Assembly (NCBI GenBank): GCA_021809235.1
Contig: JAKBAG010000139.1
Span: 1-8,247, forward strand
DNA: 8,247 nucleotides
Source: Acidobacteriota bacterium
GTDB taxonomy: Bacteria; Acidobacteriota; Terriglobia; Terriglobales; Acidobacteriaceae
Direction of reading: 5' to 3'
The notes beneath the pieces are model-generated. The model made no database searches. It saw only the letters and a list, made by a program, of their open reading frames with translations, and was not told the DNA's origin. Numbering within the stretch: the first letter of the stretch is position 1; each line of letters begins with the position of its first letter. The position numbers and the translations under genes are program-made. Shown here in pieces: positions 1-5,698 of this stretch.

Positions 1-954
1 GCTGCCGCACTCGGTCAATATGTCCAGGATTTGTCGTTGTCCCAGCCACTCCAGCACGGAGGCAAGCGGAAGTCTGCCATGGGCGTTGGGGGAAAACTGC
101 TGCACCTCGATCCCGAGTCCCCGCAGCAGAGCCACGCGCTCTTCGTCCTTGCTCACGGTGCAGACGAGGACATCCGCAACTGCCGATTGCACGACCTGAG
201 CGGCGAGAGGAAGCCGCAGCGTGGAGTCCAGAATCACGCGCAACAGGTTGCGTCGCCGAGGTGCGCCGCTGCGGTCGGTGAGCAGCGGATCATCGGCCAG
301 AATGGTGCCGATTCCGGTGAGTACGGCGTCGGCAGCGTGGCGCATCTGCTGGACGGCAAAGCGCGACTCTTCCGAAGTAATCCAGAATGGACCCTGACCG
401 AGTGGGCGGGGCTGCGGCGCAATTCTGCCATCCAGCGAGAGGGCAACTTTCTGCGTGACGAATGGCATGCCGGTCTGGATCCATCGCGCGAAAGCCTCAT
501 TGAGCCGCCGTGCCGGATGCAGACCGATGCCACATTCGACGGCAATGCCCGACTCACGCAGCATGCGCAGGCCGCTTCCGGCTACGCGCGGGTTCGGGTC
601 CTCGGTCGCCACCACGACGCGGGCCACGCCCGCCTGCCGCAACGCCAGAGCGCAGGGTCCGGTACGGCCGGTGTGGCTGCACGGCTCCAGGGTTACGTAG
701 GCCGTGGCGCCGCGGGCCTGTTCGCCTGCTGCACGCAGGGCTACGATCTCAGCATGATCCCGCTGGTCATAGATGTGCCATCCCTCGCCGACGCAACTGC
801 CGTCGCTGCTGACCAGCACGCAGCCGACTCGCGGATTGGGAGACGCCAATGCCGTGCCCATGCGGGCCAGTTCCAGCGCTCGCTCCATCCAGCGGGCATC
901 GTTGGAGCGGCTGTCGGAGAGCGGGGCGGAGTTGTTTGGCGAATGGGGGTGCAT
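1..954 (-). CDS. ribD: RibD, bifunctional riboflavin biosynthesis deaminase/reductase (C-terminus cut off by window edge)
   Basis: RibD catalyses two successive cytosolic steps of riboflavin synthesis: deamination of diaminohydroxyphosphoribosylaminopyrimidine, then NADPH-dependent reduction of the ribosyl side chain. I translated this frame by hand; it stays open for 318 codons to the window edge. The N-terminal deaminase domain (about residues 20-145) shows PNPRVG (39-44), the zinc/catalytic HAE (67-69) and PCSHTGRTGPC (91-101), giving zinc ligands H67, C92 and C101. The reductase domain follows from about 165, with SLDGRIA (173-179), WITS (191-194), GIGTILADDPLLTDR (214-228) and LTECG (313-317), where most relatives have VEGG. 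Family members are usually about 360-380 residues, so some 50 residues are missing. The ATG lies 1 nt after the ftsY stop (TGA-A-ATG), so the gene is probably translated by coupling to ftsY; no separate Shine-Dalgarno is evident. A later in-frame Met (residue 23) is possible but has no better ribosome site. Identification is secure. Confidence 0.95.
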   Translation of the reverse strand, partial: MHPHSPNNSAPLSDSRSNDARWMERALELARMGTALASPNPRVGCVLVSSDGSCVGEGWHIYDQRDHAEIVALRAAGEQARGATAYVTLEPCSHTGRTGPCALALRQAGVARVVVATEDPNPRVAGSGLRMLRESGIAVECGIGLHPARRLNEAFARWIQTGMPFVTQKVALSLDGRIAPQPRPLGQGPFWITSEESRFAVQQMRHAADAVLTGIGTILADDPLLTDRSGAPRRRNLLRVILDSTLRLPLAAQVVQSAVADVLVCTVSKDEERVALLRGLGIEVQQFSPNAHGRLPLASVLEWLGQRQILDILTECGS

Positions 955-955
955 T

Positions 956-1951
956 TCAGGCAGCCTGACTGACGTCACCAAGCAGGGAATCGACAAAACT
1001 GGCGGCATCGAAGGGCAGCAGGTCCTCCAGACGCTCGCCGACGCCGACGAAGCGGACCGGAAGGTTCAACTCGCGCGCGATGGCCACCACGATGCCGCCT
1101 TTGGCCGTGCCGTCCAGCTTGGTGAGCACGATGCCGGTGACGCCTGCAACCTCAGCAAACAGGCGCGCCTGCTGCAGACCGTTCTGTCCGGTGGTGGCAT
1201 CCATGACGAGAAGCACTTCGTGGGGTGCTCCGGGAACCAGACGCGCGGCGGTGCGGCGCATCTTGCCCAGCTCGTCCATCAGCCCGCTTTTGGTGTGCAG
1301 GCGTCCGGCTGTATCCACGATCAGCAGATCGAGATTGCGCGCCTTGGCGGCGCTGATGGAATCAAACAGTACGGCGGAGGGATCGCCGCCCTGCCTGGTA
1401 CGAATCAGCTCGACGCCGGAACGCGCAGCCCAGACCTCCAACTGCTCGATCGCTGCGGCGCGGAAGGTATCTGCCGCGCAGAGCAGCACGCTGCGGCCTT
1501 CCTGGCGGTAGTGCGCTGCGAGCTTGCCGCTGGTGGTGGTCTTTCCGGTCCCATTCACTCCCACCAGGAACAGCACTCTCGGAGGCTGGCTGACGGCGAC
1601 CTCGGCAGGGGTGGGGGCAGTCAGCAAGGCCAGGATCTGCCGGGCCAGAATCTGGCGCAACTGGCTGCCGCTGGCAATGCCGTCGCGTCGCGCCTGCTCG
1701 CGCACTTCCTTCAGAATGGCAGTGGTTGTGGGCAGGCCCAGGTCGCTGGTGAGCAGGGCAGCCTCCAGCTTTTCCAGCGCGTCCTCGTCCACCGGGCGCG
1801 TCATTGCCAGCACGTCGTCCAGCTTGGAGGCCAGCGACTCGCGGGTGCGCGTGACGGCCTGCTTCATCCTGGCCAGCAGACCGACAGCAGGGGCTTCGCC
1901 TGGCTCCTCCGCCTCGGGGGATTTTTTACTTCCAAATAGACGGGAAATCAT
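956..1951 (-). CDS. ftsY: FtsY, signal recognition particle receptor GTPase
   Basis: FtsY is the SRP receptor. At the inner membrane it pairs with GTP-bound Ffh so that ribosomes making membrane proteins are handed to SecYEG. The 331-residue product has a short, charged N-terminal region (1-50), much shorter than the acidic A domain of E. coli FtsY. A helical N domain follows (about 50-110), then the NG GTPase domain: P-loop GVNGTGKTT (131-139), DTFRAAA (161-167, insertion-box region), DTAGR (213-217), TKLDGTAKGG (277-286, base specificity) and GVGE (303-306). All key GTPase residues are present. The N-terminus MISRLFG resembles other short FtsY proteins, which supports this ATG. The Shine-Dalgarno is weak: GGAG lies about 14 nt upstream. 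The gene is 30 nt downstream of the four-cysteine gene and 1 nt upstream of ribD, so a shared transcript is likely (inference). Confidence 0.97.
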   Translation of the reverse strand: MISRLFGSKKSPEAEEPGEAPAVGLLARMKQAVTRTRESLASKLDDVLAMTRPVDEDALEKLEAALLTSDLGLPTTTAILKEVREQARRDGIASGSQLRQILARQILALLTAPTPAEVAVSQPPRVLFLVGVNGTGKTTTSGKLAAHYRQEGRSVLLCAADTFRAAAIEQLEVWAARSGVELIRTRQGGDPSAVLFDSISAAKARNLDLLIVDTAGRLHTKSGLMDELGKMRRTAARLVPGAPHEVLLVMDATTGQNGLQQARLFAEVAGVTGIVLTKLDGTAKGGIVVAIARELNLPVRFVGVGERLEDLLPFDAASFVDSLLGDVSQAA

Positions 1952-1981
1952 CTTGCTTTTTCCGCTCCGCTCTGCACGAAC

Positions 1982-2197
1982 TCAGCTTTCCTTGCGATAC
2001 AGCAGGTCGTACATGGCTCGCCGTCGCGCCGCATTCACTTCATTGCGATTGCCGGTCGCATCCAGCATGGGATCCTTGCCGGCATCCTCGTCCTCGGCCT
2101 CACTGCAGGCCGGACAGCGATTGGCAAAACCCGGTTTGCCGGGCCGCAGCTCGAACTCTTCCGAGCAGACAACGCAGGTGCGGATCGGGAATGGCAT
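1982..2197 (-). CDS. Small four-cysteine (zinc-ribbon-like) protein, function unknown
   Basis: This is a 71-residue protein of no named family that I can identify. It has two CxxC knuckles, C8-x2-C11 (TCVVC) and C28-x2-C31 (RCPAC), separated by 16 residues, as in zinc ribbons. A short acidic stretch follows (SEAEDEDAGKD, 32-42), then a basic helix-like tail (NEVNAARRRAMYDLLYRKE, 52-70). Zinc binding is inferred from the cysteine spacing; the basic tail could contact nucleic acid or ribosome, but nothing shows this directly. There is no signal peptide or membrane segment. It lies 58 nt after the stop of the exported-protein gene and 30 nt before ftsY, so it may head a transcript with ftsY and ribD. 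No good Shine-Dalgarno precedes the ATG (GGGG is only 1 nt away); see the promoter-like hexamer just upstream. The compact cysteine pattern makes a chance open frame unlikely. Confidence 0.8.
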   Translation of the reverse strand: MPFPIRTCVVCSEEFELRPGKPGFANRCPACSEAEDEDAGKDPMLDATGNRNEVNAARRRAMYDLLYRKES

Positions 2198-2205
2198 ACC
2201 CCATT

Positions 2206-2211
2206 ATTCTA
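2206..2211 (-). promoter_or_regulatory. Candidate -10 hexamer TAGAAT for a leaderless four-cysteine gene transcript
   Basis: TAGAAT fits TAnnnT and ends 8 nt before the ATG at 2197, so transcription would begin at or within a base or two of the start codon. No -35 element at 16-18 nt is convincing, and no usable Shine-Dalgarno lies between the hexamer and the ATG. This is a motif match only; the 58-nt spacer could equally be read through from the upstream gene. Confidence 0.3.
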
Positions 2212-2255
2212 GCCCAGACGCATTGCAAATTCAGGGGCCATGCCGGTGCGGTGGA

Positions 2256-3521
2256 TTATGGTTTGCCGTTGCTGGAAGCGGGAACATGCGAGGTCATCCC
2301 GCGCAGGAAAAACTCCCGGGCAAAATCTGTACCTGCGTCCCCGGCCGTTTCCAGAGCGCCGTTGAGCAGCGTGAGCGAGAGTCCGCGGCTGGAGGAGGGA
2401 TAGTACAGGTTGGAGATGGCGCCTGCGGTGAAGTTGCCCAGTACGTGGGAGTAATTCGGTTGCCAGCGGCCGTTGTCTCCGCGCGTGATGAGGGCCGTGG
2501 AGATGGCATAGAGCGCACGCTTGAAGATGGATCCCGAGCCCATGTAGAAGTAGCGCGGATCCTGATGAAACAGCGAGGGGAAGACGGCCCCACCCAGCAT
2601 TCTGCCCGTGAAGCTGTTGGCATAGGCGGCCCCATAGCGCCGACCGTATCCAGCCACTCCCTGGCCGTAGCCGGGGAAGGTGTCGCGTGCCTGCTCGACT
2701 CCGGCAATGACTCCGGCACCGACGAAGGTCATCGGGTCAATCATCGAGCGAAAGGCGAGTGCGTATTTCTGGCGCGGCAGCATGGGAGGGGCATTCCAGT
2801 CAAAACTGCTGTAAAAGTTGGGAAAGACTCCCATGACGCGCTGCTGGACGGCAATCTGCACCTGCTGCAGAGAGAGTGCCGTGGCACTGCCGTCGACGCG
2901 CACCTCTGTGACTCCGCTGGAGGCGGGAAGGATGACATGCTCCAGGATTCTGCTTTCTCCTGCAGCGAGTGATATTTTCGGCAGGGAAAATCTTCCCCAT
3001 CCCTTGCCGGTCACAGCGATCGAATAGGTTCCTGCAGCCAGCCCTGTAAAGGAGAACTGTCCATCGCTTCCCGAGGTTTGAAGGATGGTTGTTCCGTCGA
3101 ATGCGGTGAGGACGAGCTTTGCGCCTTGAATGACATCTCCGTTGGAGTCCTCGACGGTGCCGGTGATTGCGCTGGTCGCTGTGGCACTTTGCTGCGCAGA
3201 AGGGTCTGCCGTCTCGTGAGCAGCGTGCTGGGGTATGGCTGCTGTGCCTGCCACTGGGTTCTGCTGCGACGCAGTGCCGTTTCCCCCACTTTGCCAGCCG
3301 AGATGGGCCACGGGAGCATCCGGCAACTCCGGGCCTGCCGTGGCATAGAGTGGCTGCGCTCCTGCTGCCGCGTTGCCAACCAACAGGCAACACACGGCAG
3401 CCATCTGACAAAGATAGATCCGGCCTGCTGCCAGCGTCGTGTTTCCGAGTACGCGATGGTTCGCTGAGATGGACAAGGACGGTGGAGCAGAACGAGCAAC
3501 TGCTTCAGAAAGACAAGACAA
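2256..3521 (-). CDS. Exported protein with carboxypeptidase-regulatory-like domain and a C-terminal domain of unknown function
   Basis: With the preferred TTG start at 3521 the product has 421 residues. A hydrophobic segment (about 37-56, LCQMAAVCCLLVGNAAAGAQ) looks like a signal peptide with an unusually long N-region. A Pro/Ala/Gln/Thr-rich linker follows (about 58-118), then a carboxypeptidase-regulatory-like beta-sandwich (about 119-211) with ITGTVEDSNGDVIQGAKL and DGQFSFTGLAAGTYSI. The rest (about 227-411) is a domain I cannot name; it contains VFPNFYSSFDWN, FHQDPRYFYMGSG and repeated small and aromatic residues. I infer export to the periplasm or outer membrane; no catalytic motif is visible. 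The frame is open back to an ATG at 3833, but codons 3833-3522 translate to non-protein-like sequence in an AT-richer stretch. TTG 3521 has AGGAG 8 nt upstream. TTG 3476 and ATG 3404 are alternatives that put the hydrophobic segment nearer the N-terminus but lack a ribosome site. The gene follows gpsA after a long gap, so it is probably separately promoted. Confidence 0.82.
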   Translation of the reverse strand: MSCLSEAVARSAPPSLSISANHRVLGNTTLAAGRIYLCQMAAVCCLLVGNAAAGAQPLYATAGPELPDAPVAHLGWQSGGNGTASQQNPVAGTAAIPQHAAHETADPSAQQSATATSAITGTVEDSNGDVIQGAKLVLTAFDGTTILQTSGSDGQFSFTGLAAGTYSIAVTGKGWGRFSLPKISLAAGESRILEHVILPASSGVTEVRVDGSATALSLQQVQIAVQQRVMGVFPNFYSSFDWNAPPMLPRQKYALAFRSMIDPMTFVGAGVIAGVEQARDTFPGYGQGVAGYGRRYGAAYANSFTGRMLGGAVFPSLFHQDPRYFYMGSGSIFKRALYAISTALITRGDNGRWQPNYSHVLGNFTAGAISNLYYPSSSRGLSLTLLNGALETAGDAGTDFAREFFLRGMTSHVPASSNGKP

Positions 3522-3529
3522 ACAGGAAT

Positions 3530-3534
3530 CTCCT
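3530..3534 (-). promoter_or_regulatory. Ribosome binding site AGGAG that decides the TTG start at 3521
   Basis: AGGAG lies exactly 8 nt before TTG 3521 (reading AGGAG-ATTCCTGT-TTG). None of the other candidate starts examined (3476, 3404, 3716) has a comparable sequence at this distance, so this is the main reason for placing the start of the exported-protein gene here. Confidence 0.6.
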
Positions 3535-3668
3535 GAAATTACTGAAACTGAAAATGGGTAAAACTGGAATGAATGGAACTGCTGGAAGCAAGGTTTCCAT
3601 GCCCACGTTGTGCCGGGGTCGCTTTGCCAGACATCCCTCTGCGAAGGATACACCCCGATGTATTTAGA

Positions 3669-3687
3669 CGCATCCAAATGGGATGCG
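3669..3687. repeat. 7+7 bp inverted repeat next to a TAAATA hexamer
   Basis: The arms are CGCATCC (3669-3675) and GGATGCG (3681-3687), perfectly complementary around a 5-nt centre AAATG. On the minus strand the repeat lies 2 nt upstream of the TAAATA hexamer at 3661-3666. It could therefore be an operator overlapping a promoter, or a small hairpin if transcribed. The role is inferred from position only. Confidence 0.4.
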
Positions 3688-3730
3688 CATCGCAACGAAA
3701 GTGACCTTTCTGTCATGATGCGGGAAATTT

Positions 3731-3768
3731 CCGGATGATTCGAGGGTTTGAATCCGAGAAAAATCCGG
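3731..3768. repeat. Nested inverted repeat (possible RNA hairpin) downstream of gpsA
   Basis: Outer arms CCGGAT (3731-3736) and ATCCGG (3763-3768) enclose inner arms GATTC (3737-3741) and GAATC (3750-3754). This gives 11 possible base pairs with an 8-nt bulge on one side and an 8-nt loop. In a leftward transcript it would fold about 80-115 nt after the gpsA stop. It is not followed by a clean U-tract, so it is not a textbook terminator; a processing or stability element, or chance, are alternatives. Confidence 0.35.
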
Positions 3769-3845
3769 TTGCCAGGCTGGCTTGGTTGAGTATGGCAGGG
3801 ATGGTCTGTGTGCTGTAGTTCACATGCAGCCATGAAACGAAGGAC

Positions 3846-4868
3846 TTAGTCGAGGGAGTCGGCTTCTGTGCGGGCCGGCCGCTGCATGAGTTCGCGGATG
3901 GCCGCCTGTGGGCTGCGTTCTCCGACGAGTATGGCCTGAATCTGGCGGGTGATGGGCATTTCGATTCCAAGAGAAGAGGCCAGATCCAGAGCGGCAGCAG
4001 CCGTGCGAACGCCCTCTGCGACCTTGCCCTGCATGCCAGCCAGAATCTGCGGAAGGGATTGCCCCTGCGCCAGCGCCACTCCTAACGAGCGATTGCGTGA
4101 GAGCGTACCTGTGCAGGTGAGGATCAGGTCGCCGGTTCCACTGAGCCCGGCAAGCGTCTCCCGTCTGGCTCCGGCAGCCACGGCCAGGCGTGTGATTTCG
4201 GCACTGCCACGCACGATGAGCGCAGCGGTACTGTTTGATCCCAGGCCCAGGCCGGTGACGATGCCGGCGGCGATGGCGATGACATTCTTGAGCGCGCCTC
4301 CCAGTTCGACGCCGATGACGTCCTCCGAGCTGTAGATGCGGAGCGTCTGAGAGCTGAGCGCCTGCTGGGCGTCTATCGCCTGGCCGAGCAGGGGGAATGC
4401 CACCGTCACGGCAGTTGGCTGCCCGAGGGCAACCTCGGCGGCAAAGGAGGGACCGCTGAGTACGCCAATCGTATCGCAGCCGCGGGGCCTGCCAAGACAG
4501 TCGGCCAGGACGTGCGTGATCCGCAGGTGCGAGCCGGTTTCCAGCCCTTTGGTGGCGGAGAGAACTCTTTGGTTTTGCTGCAGGGTGGAGGCCAATGCTC
4601 CCATCGTATCCCGTAAAAACTGGCTGGGGATTGCGCAGACGATCCAGTCCGCATCGTGGAGCGCGGCAGTCGCGTTTGCGGTGACTGCCAGAGCTGGTGG
4701 GAGTGGGCAGCCAGGCAGGTAGCGGGTATTCTCACCTTCTGCCTGCAGGGCTTTGGCGTGTTCCGCGCGATGGCTCCAGAGTGTGACAGCATGGCGGCCT
4801 TGCCGGGCAAATGAGATGGCCAGCGCCGTGCCCCAGGCTCCGGAACCGAGAACTGCGACTTTGCTCAT
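3846..4868 (-). CDS. gpsA: GpsA, NAD(P)-dependent glycerol-3-phosphate dehydrogenase
   Basis: GpsA reduces dihydroxyacetone phosphate to sn-glycerol 3-phosphate in the cytosol, supplying the backbone for phospholipids. The 340-residue length is normal for the family. The N-terminal Rossmann fold opens with VLGSGAWGTA (6-15). Then come AIPSQFLR (79-86), SATKGLE (104-110, containing active-site region K107), LSGPSFA (137-143), GGALKN (190-195, catalytic K194), GLSGTGDLILTCTG (241-254), SRNR (257-260) and KVAEGVRTA (282-290). At 241-248 most relatives read GLAGLGDL, so T245 replaces the usual Leu; the catalytic Asp is kept. The ATG overlaps the plsY stop in ATGA (4 nt), which points to coupled translation and an operon with plsY. 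PlsY uses the glycerol 3-phosphate made here, so the pairing is functionally sensible. Confidence 0.97.
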   Translation of the reverse strand: MSKVAVLGSGAWGTALAISFARQGRHAVTLWSHRAEHAKALQAEGENTRYLPGCPLPPALAVTANATAALHDADWIVCAIPSQFLRDTMGALASTLQQNQRVLSATKGLETGSHLRITHVLADCLGRPRGCDTIGVLSGPSFAAEVALGQPTAVTVAFPLLGQAIDAQQALSSQTLRIYSSEDVIGVELGGALKNVIAIAAGIVTGLGLGSNSTAALIVRGSAEITRLAVAAGARRETLAGLSGTGDLILTCTGTLSRNRSLGVALAQGQSLPQILAGMQGKVAEGVRTAAAALDLASSLGIEMPITRQIQAILVGERSPQAAIRELMQRPARTEADSLD

Positions 4869-5524
4869 GCTCCTGCGTCCACAGCCTTCTTCTTACCAAA
4901 ACGATATTCGGTTCCCTGCAGCAGGCGATGGATATTCTGCCGGTGCTTCAGGATGACGAAAATCGGAATCAGAATCTCCACAGCCACCACGACCAGAATA
5001 TGCCTGGTATGCGGCAGGAACCAGGCCGCAGCCGGGAAGCAGGCGCAACCGAGAATGGATGCCAGAGAGACAAAGCGAAACAGGGCGAAGCAAAGAACAA
5101 AGACAACCAGCGAGACGAGTGCCGCCTTCGGAGCCAGAACCAGGAAGACGCCAAATGCAGTGGCCACGCCCTTACCGCCACGCAGATCCAGCCAGATGGG
5201 GAACATGTGGCCAAGCACGGCACAGAAGGCAGCCAGCGCCTCAGCATGCACAGGGGCAATGGGGAAGCCGATCGTGGCCATTCGCGCACAGACCCAGACA
5301 GCGAACGCACCTTTGGCCGCATCCAGCAGGAAGGTGACTGCGCCAAGCGCCTTGGAGCCGGAGCGCAGGACGTTCGTGGCACCAATGTTGCCACTGCCCA
5401 CGGTACGAATGTCCTGCCGGCGAAAGATGCGAAACAGCAGATAGCCGGTGGGGATGGAGCCCAGCAGATAGGCGATGGCAACCAGACGGAGCGCGTGTAG
5501 CCAGTAATCGAGATGGACAGGCAT
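4865..5524 (-). CDS. plsY: PlsY, acyl-phosphate:glycerol-3-phosphate acyltransferase
   Basis: PlsY is an inner-membrane enzyme that transfers the acyl group from acyl-phosphate (made by PlsX) to position 1 of glycerol 3-phosphate, the first committed step of phospholipid synthesis in most bacteria. The 219 residues carry the three conserved cytoplasmic motifs: GSGNIGATNVLR (43-54), GHMFPIWLDLRGGKGVAT (105-122) and KHRQNIHRLLQGTE (193-206). GSIPTGYLL (22-30) lies at the end of the first membrane helix. About five hydrophobic helices are visible (roughly 10-30, 60-80, 95-111, 122-150 and 155-192, the last probably more than one helix). It begins the plsY-gpsA pair. No Shine-Dalgarno is visible before the ATG; instead a TACACT hexamer lies 8 nt upstream. 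Confidence 0.97.
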   Translation of the reverse strand: MPVHLDYWLHALRLVAIAYLLGSIPTGYLLFRIFRRQDIRTVGSGNIGATNVLRSGSKALGAVTFLLDAAKGAFAVWVCARMATIGFPIAPVHAEALAAFCAVLGHMFPIWLDLRGGKGVATAFGVFLVLAPKAALVSLVVFVLCFALFRFVSLASILGCACFPAAAWFLPHTRHILVVVAVEILIPIFVILKHRQNIHRLLQGTEYRFGKKKAVDAGA

Positions 5525-5532
5525 GCGGAATC

Positions 5533-5538
5533 AGTGTA
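5533..5538 (-). promoter_or_regulatory. Candidate -10 hexamer TACACT for a leaderless plsY-gpsA transcript
   Basis: TACACT fits TAnnnT and ends 8 nt before the plsY ATG, the same spacing as the hexamer ahead of the four-cysteine gene. The 8 nt between (GATTCCGC) contain no Shine-Dalgarno. No matching -35 is seen at 17 nt. Short-leader or leaderless initiation is an inference from position. Confidence 0.35.
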
Positions 5539-5576
5539 GCAGGAGGATTCTGCCGGGAGGGCCGGTCTGTCCGCGT

Positions 5577-5595
5577 TGCAGCATCGATTGCTGCA
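5577..5595. repeat. 7+7 bp inverted repeat in the plsY/DUF885 divergent spacer (operator candidate)
   Basis: TGCAGCA (5577-5583) and TGCTGCA (5589-5595) are perfect inverted arms around TCGAT. The site lies 53 nt from the plsY start and 104 nt from the peptidase start, in the only divergent spacer of the window, where a dimeric regulator could act on either gene. No regulator gene is present nearby, so its identity is unknown. Confidence 0.4.
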
Positions 5596-5686
5596 TCCAA
5601 TTTCAGCCGCATGCCGTACACTTGTCCCAGTTTGCGTCTTGTTGCCGGTGGTGCAGAGAGTGCCGGTCGAGCAGGCTGGTTTCCGG

Positions 5687-5691
5687 GGAGG
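5687..5691 (+). promoter_or_regulatory. Ribosome binding site GGAGG that decides the TTG start at 5699
   Basis: GGAGG ends 7 nt before TTG 5699, ideal spacing. An ATG at 5692 directly abuts the site and is in another frame, so it cannot serve this gene. The TTG gives an immediate MKKL signal-peptide start, which agrees with the choice. Confidence 0.75.
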
Positions 5692-5698
5692 ATGAACG

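Larger units (their letters stand above)
3522..3845 (-). other. Non-coding spacer/leader between gpsA and the exported-protein gene
   Basis: This 324-nt stretch is less GC-rich than the flanking genes and holds no convincing gene. Part of it is an open frame in phase with the downstream gene, but its translation (many Cys, His, Trp, Phe and Ser, with no domain) looks like untranslated DNA. It probably contains the gpsA 3' end and the promoter and leader of the exported-protein gene. A TAAATA hexamer (3661-3666, minus strand) is a possible -10 but lacks a good -35. Two inverted-repeat structures are listed separately. GCCA/TGGC arms near 3770-3780 are followed after several bases by ATTTTT on the minus strand, a weak terminator-like signal for gpsA. 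Confidence 0.55.

Noticed and set aside
31..972. A 313-codon rightward open frame opposite ribD
   Set aside because: The leftward frame encodes RibD with intact deaminase and reductase motifs; the rightward translation has none.
773..1939. A 388-codon rightward open frame opposite ftsY
   Set aside because: It is entirely antisense to a clear FtsY with all GTPase motifs, its translation shows no domain, and long antisense open frames are expected in GC-rich DNA.
1524..2972. A 482-codon rightward open frame spanning ftsY, the four-cysteine gene and the exported-protein gene
   Set aside because: It crosses three leftward genes and intergenic spacers, with low-complexity Arg/Ser-rich translation and no recognisable motif.
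3522..3833. N-terminal extension of the exported protein to ATG 3833
   Set aside because: The extra 104 codons look like untranslated DNA, lie in a less GC-rich stretch, contain structured repeats, and a better ribosome site is found at TTG 3521.
5617..5622. TACACT as a -10 for the DUF885 gene
   Set aside because: It lies 77 nt from the start codon with no -35 at a suitable distance; a single hexamer match in a 174-nt spacer is weak evidence.
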